From Arcticibacter tournemirensis (GTDB lineage: Bacteria > Bacteroidota > Bacteroidia > Sphingobacteriales > Sphingobacteriaceae): 64,000 nucleotides of DNA. Both the position numbers and the translations under genes were made by a program. The notes beneath the pieces are model-generated. The model worked only from the letters and a program-made list of their open reading frames with translations, was not told the DNA's origin and searched no databases. This document shows, piece by piece, positions 58,322 to 64,000 of the stretch; position 1 is the stretch's first letter; every line of letters begins with the position of its first letter. Location of the stretch: NCBI RefSeq assembly GCF_006716645.1, contig NZ_VFPL01000001.1:2046001-2110000 (forward strand), in the 5' to 3' direction.

Positions 58322-60346
58322 ATGAAAAAGATAACTCAAAAATTGCATCGTATATCTATATGCTTTGCGTTGATTATGGGTAGCACAGTGCTGTTTAACA
58401 GTTGCTCCAAAGATTTCCTGACACCCGACCCGCTTTCGGTATACGAACCTGCAGCTACTTTCACCAACGAAGCCGGTTTGATGTCGGTATTAGCAATAGC
58501 CGATCGTCAGCTCAAACAATATTATGCGACTGACCATAACGAAATGCTGACCTTAGGAACTGAATATATCTTTTCCGACTTAATGGTAGCCAGCGCAACC
58601 GATAAGGGTAGTATGCTTTGTGATGTTGCCAATATGCTCACGCCTACCAGTGATGACGGAACTACTACAAATGATCTGGGCAGAACCAACAGTATCTGGC
58701 ACTTTTGGCAGGAAACTTATAATGGTATTGCAAATGCAAACACGATTCTCAGTTATGTCGATAAAGTGGAGGGACTGGATGAGACCACGCGCAATGCCTA
58801 TAAGGGCAGAGCTTATTTTCATCGCGCCTTCCGCTATATGGCTCTGGTATTTCAGTATGGTGATGTTCCGCTTGTTTCCAAGCTATTGGAAGTGCCTAAA
58901 CAAAACTACCGCAGTACGAAGCGCGACGCTATCCTGCAAATGGTTACCAAAGATATGGAGTTTGCAGTGCAATGGGTGCCCGATCAAAAAAACATGAGCC
59001 TTACAGGCATGGTTAATAAGGGTGCTTGCCGTATGTTGCTTACCAAATGCTATCTTGCTTTAGGTGAATATGCAAAGGCCAAAGAGCAAACCGATATATT
59101 GATTTCTCAATCAGGCTATTCGCTTATGCTCGATAACTTCGGCACATTTAACGACGGTGGCGAACCACAAACATGGAAGATCACCCGCAATGTGATCTGG
59201 GATTTACATCGTGCCGAAAACAAACTTATTGCCGCCAACCACGAGGTTATCATGGGTATACCTAACCGCGGCGCTGAAGCAGAATCGTTCATCAAGATGC
59301 TTACGATGCGTGTTTTGTATCCCTTTGTTTTCGACAGCAGGATCAAGACAACCGACGGGAAACAAGCACTGTTAAATCTCAGACGCAATGATGCTAATTA
59401 CAATGCAAGTTACGACTATATGCGGGCATTCGGGCGCGGCATCGCCACGTTTAGGCCCACTTATTTCAGCACCAATACACTATGGCGTATAAATGGTGTA
59501 ATGGACGCAACCGACTTACGCCATAGCTCGGAGACAGGCAACTGGGTGCGTATGGAAGATTACCGTGTTAATAATAAGGCATCCACACAGTTTGGGAAAC
59601 CGCTCACACTTTTCAATCCGACCAACGGCGCCTTGTTGTGCAGCGACACTATCCGTCGTTGGTTTGATGTGCCTCATTACAAATTCTTCCTTGACGACCC
59701 AGTAAATGAAGCGAACATAAGCGGCTCTGATGGTAACAGGGGCGCAACCAACGGAGGCAATGCCGACTGGTATCTCTACCGTTTGGCTGAGGCCTATCTC
59801 CTCAGGGCGGAAGCTAAGTTTTACATAAATCCAAATGATCCTACCATTAAAGACGACCTCAATGCATTAAGACAAAGGGCAAAATGCACTCAGCTATATC
59901 AAGGTAGTGTTACCATCGGCGACATCATGAACGAACGCGCCCGTGAGTTGTATTGGGAAGAATGGCGCAACGTAGAACTGAAGCGCGTTTCGTTATGCCT
60001 TGCCCGTAGCGGACGGCCCGATGAGTGGGGCAATATGTACACCCTCGAGAACTTCGACAAACAGAGCGGCACTGATGCAGGAGGCGGAAGCTATTGGTAT
60101 CAGCGTATCGTACATTACAGTTTGTATAATAAAGGGCCTATTCAGATTAACGCCACAGGTAACAGCAACCCTAATTATACTATGGACAAAAAGAATATGT
60201 ATTGGCCAATTCCTTATGCTGCAATTACAGCGAACAAGAGAGGACAACTTAGTCAAAATTATGGCTACGATGGTTATAACCCGGCAACTCCAAAATGGGA
60301 TAATTGGGAAGATGCTGTAGCGGACGAGGATAAGACAGGAGACTGA
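58322..60346 (+). CDS. SusD/RagB-family lipoprotein, PUL 2
   Basis: The 674-residue protein has a lipoprotein signal (start MKKITQKLHRIS, lipobox FNSCSK near residue 28). RagB/SusD motifs are YKGRAYFHRAFRYMALVFQY, ILQMVTKDMEFAVQWVP, LYRLAEAYLLRAEAKFYIN, IMNERARELYWEEWRNVELK. It is longer than the typical 500-600 because of insertions in the middle, so the glycan-binding surface may be enlarged. It ends at 60346 with a strong stem-loop after it (60361-60407). Confidence 0.95.
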   Translation: MKKITQKLHRISICFALIMGSTVLFNSCSKDFLTPDPLSVYEPAATFTNEAGLMSVLAIADRQLKQYYATDHNEMLTLGTEYIFSDLMVASATDKGSMLCDVANMLTPTSDDGTTTNDLGRTNSIWHFWQETYNGIANANTILSYVDKVEGLDETTRNAYKGRAYFHRAFRYMALVFQYGDVPLVSKLLEVPKQNYRSTKRDAILQMVTKDMEFAVQWVPDQKNMSLTGMVNKGACRMLLTKCYLALGEYAKAKEQTDILISQSGYSLMLDNFGTFNDGGEPQTWKITRNVIWDLHRAENKLIAANHEVIMGIPNRGAEAESFIKMLTMRVLYPFVFDSRIKTTDGKQALLNLRRNDANYNASYDYMRAFGRGIATFRPTYFSTNTLWRINGVMDATDLRHSSETGNWVRMEDYRVNNKASTQFGKPLTLFNPTNGALLCSDTIRRWFDVPHYKFFLDDPVNEANISGSDGNRGATNGGNADWYLYRLAEAYLLRAEAKFYINPNDPTIKDDLNALRQRAKCTQLYQGSVTIGDIMNERARELYWEEWRNVELKRVSLCLARSGRPDEWGNMYTLENFDKQSGTDAGGGSYWYQRIVHYSLYNKGPIQINATGNSNPNYTMDKKNMYWPIPYAAITANKRGQLSQNYGYDGYNPATPKWDNWEDAVADEDKTGD

Positions 60347-60360
60347 TTTTTATTGTTTTT

Positions 60361-60407
60361 ACCCGTTTCAGGTGATCTGGATTTAAGGATCTGCCTGAAA
60401 CGGGTTT
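60361..60407 (+). terminator. Terminator after susD of PUL 2
   Basis: ACCCGTTTCAGG (60361-60372) pairs perfectly with CCTGAAACGGGT (60394-60405), 12 bp, followed by TTC. The T-run is short, so termination may be partial, allowing graded expression of the GH43 gene. Confidence 0.75.
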
Positions 60408-60557
60408 CGTCAGATTGAGACAAATCGGCAAAAAGATGAGCATATTTCCTAAGCCCCATTCCTTATTTTAGGTTACAATTAACCAATTTGTAAACATCAC
60501 CGCAAATGCTCTTCTCTGGCTAACACCGTGTATTTGCTGTGTACAATAACATTCCTT

Positions 60558-62123
60558 ATGATAAAAAGACCAATAATTAAACTACTCTTCGCTGTTTTAT
60601 TTTTAACTGCTGCTTGTCAGAAAGAAACAATAAAGGAGGGGAACAATTCTGAAAGTGAGAATGCCAAAAAAGGCGGACAAAAGATTAGCGCGGCACCGCC
60701 TGCAGGAACGCTAATAGACGGTGCTATTTATCGCATCAGAGGCATTTCATCTTTACCGGGAGGTCCTGTGGTCGAAGTAACAGGTAACTCAACAGCAGAG
60801 AATTCAGCAATCCAGCAGTGGTCATGGTTTCCCAATAATGGACAGAAATGGAAACTAATAAAAATCGATTCACCCTATTATAAACTGGCAAATATTACAA
60901 GTAGTAAATATTTGAAGTCGCCTTCAGCAACATCGGGAGATATTTTACAACAGGGTACCGACGACGGCACCGACTCTCAGCTCTGGAAGATTACTTATTC
61001 CGGCAGTAATAATTTATACTCTCTCACCAACAAGGCGACTGGTATGAAGATGGTTGTTGATCCGGAAGATAACACACCTGGAAGGAAGATCAGACAAAAA
61101 ACAACAGTTAGCGGAACGCAGGATCTGTTTAATTTTCATAATCTGAATTTCCAAAACCCCCTGATCAATGCAAGCAGGCCGGATCCGTATGTAGCTCAAA
61201 AGGACGGGTACTATTATTTTATGTATACGAGGGGAAGTAGTTTAGGTATCAGAAAAACGACTTCAATGTCGTTGTTGGCAACAGCGCAGGAAGTAGTAGT
61301 TTGGACTCCCCCCGCAGGTACAGATCATTCTTCGAATATTTGGGCGCCTGAATTGCATTTTCTTTCCGGTAAATGGTATCTCTATTTTGCTGCAAATGAC
61401 GGGCAGGGAGATAACCATCGCATGTTTGTATTAGAAAACAGTAATTCAGATCCAACGACCGGAACATGGACTTATAAAGGGAAAATAACTGATTCAAGCG
61501 ATCAGTGGGCTATTGATGGCTCGGTGCTGACTATAGGTTCGTCTATGTATTTTATTTGGTCTGGGTGGGAAAGCGTGGCTTCGAGGTATAAACAATATAT
61601 TTATCTGGCTACTATGTCGAATCCATGGACGATAAACGGTCCCCGGGTGAAAATATCCTCACCCACTAATACATGGGAAAAATACGAACCCAACTCATTG
61701 GGTGCAGGTGTGAACGAAGGCCCGATTATGTTGCAAAAAGACGCAGGAAGTCCTGTATTTATTATATTTTCTGCCAGCCGTTACAGCAGTGATAATTATT
61801 GTCTTGCCCAAATACAATTAAAAGCCGGGGGTAATCCTACAGTCGCCTCTGACTGGATAAATAAAAAGCAGGTGTTTGTGAAAAATGAAACTAATTCTGT
61901 TTATGGGCCCGGACATAATGGTTTTTTCACCAGCAGCTATACTGATCCTAATGCCGTATTACGCACCGAAACATGGTTTGTATATCATGCGCGCAGTGCA
62001 CCAAATAACACTGGTCCAAGAACCCCAAGAATGCAAAAGCTTACCTGGAATGCTGATGGTTCCCCAAATTTTGGTACAGCCACCTCTACTGGTGTTAATA
62101 TTCCGATACCAATAGGTGAATAA
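60558..62123 (+). CDS. GH43-family lipoprotein with ricin-type domain
   Basis: The start is 60558 (MIKRPIIKLLF..., 521 residues) with a lipobox TAAC near residue 20. A ricin-like beta-trefoil (about 55-190, GAIYRIRGISSLPGG, NNGQKWKLIKI, LWKITYSGSNNLYSLTN) is followed by a five-bladed GH43 propeller. Catalytic candidates are base D209 (SRPDPYV), modulator D320 (AIDGSVL) and acid E387 (NEGPIM). Family members include arabinofuranosidases, xylosidases and galactanases; the trefoil suggests binding of galactose- or arabinose-type sugars. It follows PUL 2 susD. Confidence 0.9.
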   Translation: MIKRPIIKLLFAVLFLTAACQKETIKEGNNSESENAKKGGQKISAAPPAGTLIDGAIYRIRGISSLPGGPVVEVTGNSTAENSAIQQWSWFPNNGQKWKLIKIDSPYYKLANITSSKYLKSPSATSGDILQQGTDDGTDSQLWKITYSGSNNLYSLTNKATGMKMVVDPEDNTPGRKIRQKTTVSGTQDLFNFHNLNFQNPLINASRPDPYVAQKDGYYYFMYTRGSSLGIRKTTSMSLLATAQEVVVWTPPAGTDHSSNIWAPELHFLSGKWYLYFAANDGQGDNHRMFVLENSNSDPTTGTWTYKGKITDSSDQWAIDGSVLTIGSSMYFIWSGWESVASRYKQYIYLATMSNPWTINGPRVKISSPTNTWEKYEPNSLGAGVNEGPIMLQKDAGSPVFIIFSASRYSSDNYCLAQIQLKAGGNPTVASDWINKKQVFVKNETNSVYGPGHNGFFTSSYTDPNAVLRTETWFVYHARSAPNNTGPRTPRMQKLTWNADGSPNFGTATSTGVNIPIPIGE

Positions 62124-62132
62124 TACATGATG

Positions 62133-62168
62133 AACAAAAGAACAACCTGAGCAGGTTGTTCTTTTGTT
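62133..62168. terminator. Long perfect bidirectional stem-loop
   Basis: AACAAAAGAACAACCTG-AG-CAGGTTGTTCTTTTGTT is a perfect 17-bp stem with a 2-nt loop, beginning 9 bases after the GH43 stop. The A/T ends would act as a terminator in both directions. Confidence 0.9.
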
Positions 62169-62722
62169 TAACAATCCGGCTTCTGGACAGGCTTAACCCG
62201 CATCTGAGACTATATTTGTTTTGCCCCTCTTCAGCGGCTTTCTAAACTTATCACAAACCAGATAAAATTGAGATAAACACGATACTGGTTTGGTGAACCA
62301 CTCAGCGGAGTTGCCATAAAGGTTTACATTATGCTATATCGTTTTAGTTTTTTAATTTAGCAGCTTACAAGTAATACATTTATAAATAAAGTACAAAAGA
62401 CACAGCCTGACGGATGTAAAATATATCACTTCCGTTAATCATTTCGGGCAAAAGAACTTGGATATTTAGCCTTTCAAAATTGCACAACAAGATAATTATC
62501 AATTGCTTGCATTTTTACGCGTTTGGATTTTTTTGTAGAGCGCGCATCCAGAAGAAACGAAGGTCAGAGATATTCATACCTTTAGCGAAAAGTCAAGGCG
62601 TTCTAGCTTAGTATACATGAAAGGGGTTTATGACAAGCTTAGAAAACTGACCAGGGATTGAGAGGATGTTGATCTTCCATGTAATTCCACCGACGAAGAA
62701 AATAACACACTAAAAACCAGAT
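62169..62722. other. Non-coding region before the GH31 gene
   Basis: No gene is seen in about 550 bases. It should hold the promoter of the GH31 gene (start 62723). A/T-rich tracts occur around 62340-62420 and 62500-62540; I cannot assign a motif. Confidence 0.55.
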
Positions 62723-64000
62723 ATGAATTCTATTTCTTTTCACAAAGCACGTTTGAAAACCGTTCTACTCGGTGCTTTGATCTCTCTCCTCTATCTGCAG
62801 CCGTTACAGGCACAGAACGCTTCCAGCTTACAGGCTGATAAAAAAGCTATAGTAGAAGCAGATAATGCACGTTTTACAGTTCTCACTCCACGACTTATCC
62901 GGATGGAGTGGAATAGCAGCAAGTCTTTTGATGATCATGCATCTTTTGTTGTTGTAAACAGAAAGTTACCTGTACCTGCTTATACATCAAAAAGGGAAAA
63001 CGGGTGGCTCACTATTAAAACCGGCGAGCTGGAAATGAGCTACAAGTTAAATTCCGGATCGTTCAATCAGGAGAACCTGAAAATAAAAATGCTGAAGAGC
63101 GATACAATCAGCTGGTCGCCTGGTAAAAAGCAGAAGTATAACCTGAAAGGTACTTACCGGACGCTGGACAACTATGATGGTGATACTCATCTGCATAATG
63201 GCAAGAAGATCGAACTTGAAGACGGAATCCTTTCGAGGGATGGGTGGTATTTTCTGGATGACTCATCTGACTTACGACTGGATAACAGTGATTGGCCATG
63301 GGTTTATACCAGAGAGAACGCGGGTACAGACTGGTATTTCATGGGGTATGGTTCCGACTACAAATCGGCGCTGTATGATTTCTCGCAGATTTCCGGAAAA
63401 GTGCCTCTGATGCCGCGGTATGCGCTGGGCTACTGGTGGTCGAGATACTGGAGCTATTCAGACAATGAGCTGAGAGAACTTACAGCGAATCTTAAACGCT
63501 TTAATATTCCGGCCGACGTTCTGGTTATTGACATGGACTGGCATAGGCAGGGCTGGACTGGCTGGAGCTGGAACAAAAGCTTATTCCCTGACCCAGCCAA
63601 ATTCTTAAGCTGGACGAACGAGAACCACTTGAAAACTACGTTGAACTTACATCCGGCAGATGGTGTTGCGGGCTACGAAGACGACTATAACCAGTTTGCT
63701 CAAAACATGAAATTTGATACCACCGGAAGAAAGACAATCCCTTTCCTTGCTTCCGATAAGCAGTTTATGTCGAATCTGTTTGATGTAATTCTCAGGCCGA
63801 TCGAACAAAAAGGAATAGATTTCTGGTGGTTAGACTGGCAGCAATGGCCAAATGATAAGAGAATTACTAACCTTAGTAATACATGGTGGTTGAATTATGT
63901 TTTTTATACCAATATGGACCGCAATCGTGAAACCCGCCCAATGTTATACCACAGGTGGGGCGGATTAGGTAATCACCGGTACCAGATAGGATTCTCGGGA
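62723..64000 (+). CDS. GH31-family glycoside hydrolase, 3' part cut by window edge
   Basis: The frame opens at 62723 and runs 426 codons to the right edge. A signal peptide (to about residue 34, PLQAQN) is followed by an N-terminal beta-sandwich of GH31 (FTVLTPRLIRMEWNSS) and the barrel, with LPRYALGYWWSR-like segment (PLMPRYALGYWWSRYWSYSD), VIDMDWHRQGWTGWSW and nucleophile region FWWLDWQQW (Asp371). Family members are alpha-glucosidases, alpha-xylosidases and alpha-galactosidases; the motif order is typical but specificity is open. The C-terminal domains are outside the window. Own transcription unit. Confidence 0.92.
   Translation, partial: MNSISFHKARLKTVLLGALISLLYLQPLQAQNASSLQADKKAIVEADNARFTVLTPRLIRMEWNSSKSFDDHASFVVVNRKLPVPAYTSKRENGWLTIKTGELEMSYKLNSGSFNQENLKIKMLKSDTISWSPGKKQKYNLKGTYRTLDNYDGDTHLHNGKKIELEDGILSRDGWYFLDDSSDLRLDNSDWPWVYTRENAGTDWYFMGYGSDYKSALYDFSQISGKVPLMPRYALGYWWSRYWSYSDNELRELTANLKRFNIPADVLVIDMDWHRQGWTGWSWNKSLFPDPAKFLSWTNENHLKTTLNLHPADGVAGYEDDYNQFAQNMKFDTTGRKTIPFLASDKQFMSNLFDVILRPIEQKGIDFWWLDWQQWPNDKRITNLSNTWWLNYVFYTNMDRNRETRPMLYHRWGGLGNHRYQIGFSG

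Overview
The window reads as a chromosome segment of a Bacteroidota bacterium, most likely Sphingobacteriaceae (Pedobacter/Mucilaginibacter-like; inference). The reasons are two ECF sigma/FecR/SusC/SusD cassettes with glycan-degrading enzymes, a periplasmic-sensor two-component pair with Reg_prop/Y_Y_Y architecture, IntDOT-type integrases, and generally weak Shine-Dalgarno sites with A-rich leaders.

Layout. (1) 1-5817: phage- or plasmid-like early region. A compact minus-strand gene train runs from a Cro-like small protein and a LuxR-type regulator to a DnaG-type primase cut by the left edge. It contains a tRNA-Leu-like RNA with an unexpected internal insertion and is headed by a divergent repressor switch. 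(2) 6030-8362: a HigBA toxin-antitoxin pair with a palindromic operator, then an IS3-family element. 8363-8826 is non-coding and carries helically phased 11-bp and 10-bp tandem repeats. (3) 8827-16828: ordinary chromosome with an AraC regulator, an SDR, a thioredoxin-reductase-like flavoprotein, a split HTCS-like two-component system and a DUF1080 protein. (4) 16961-17530: the ECF sigma factor of PUL 1. (5) 17567 to about 35560: a degenerate mobile block wedged between that sigma factor and its FecR. It starts with a truncated rteC and ends with an IntDOT-like integrase. In between are an envelope/membrane-lipid cargo (EamA, PAP2, HD hydrolase, TonB receptor, PepSY, TSUP, CPBP protease, LtaS-like transferase, DgkA), an IS1595, an IS3-type IS and a recombinase-in-trio (RIT) element sitting inside a DUF932 gene. 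(6) 35681-52442: rest of PUL 1 (FecR, SusC, SusD, GH130, an IS1182 insertion, GH115, GH105, an MGH1/GH63-like enzyme). (7) 52630-64000: PUL 2 (sigma, FecR, SusC, SusD, GH43 with a ricin-type domain, and a GH31 cut by the right edge).

How the genes work together. The two PULs should each import a glycan through SusC/SusD under ECF sigma/FecR control. The enzyme set (GH115 alpha-glucuronidase, GH105 unsaturated uronyl hydrolase, GH43, GH31, GH130) points to a glucuronic-acid-decorated plant polysaccharide, but the exact substrate is not readable from sequence alone. The mobile block's cargo looks like a lipid headgroup-transfer and diacylglycerol-recycling module. Two of its promoters share an identical 20-bp direct-repeat site, implying one OmpR/PhoP-type regulator that is not in this window.
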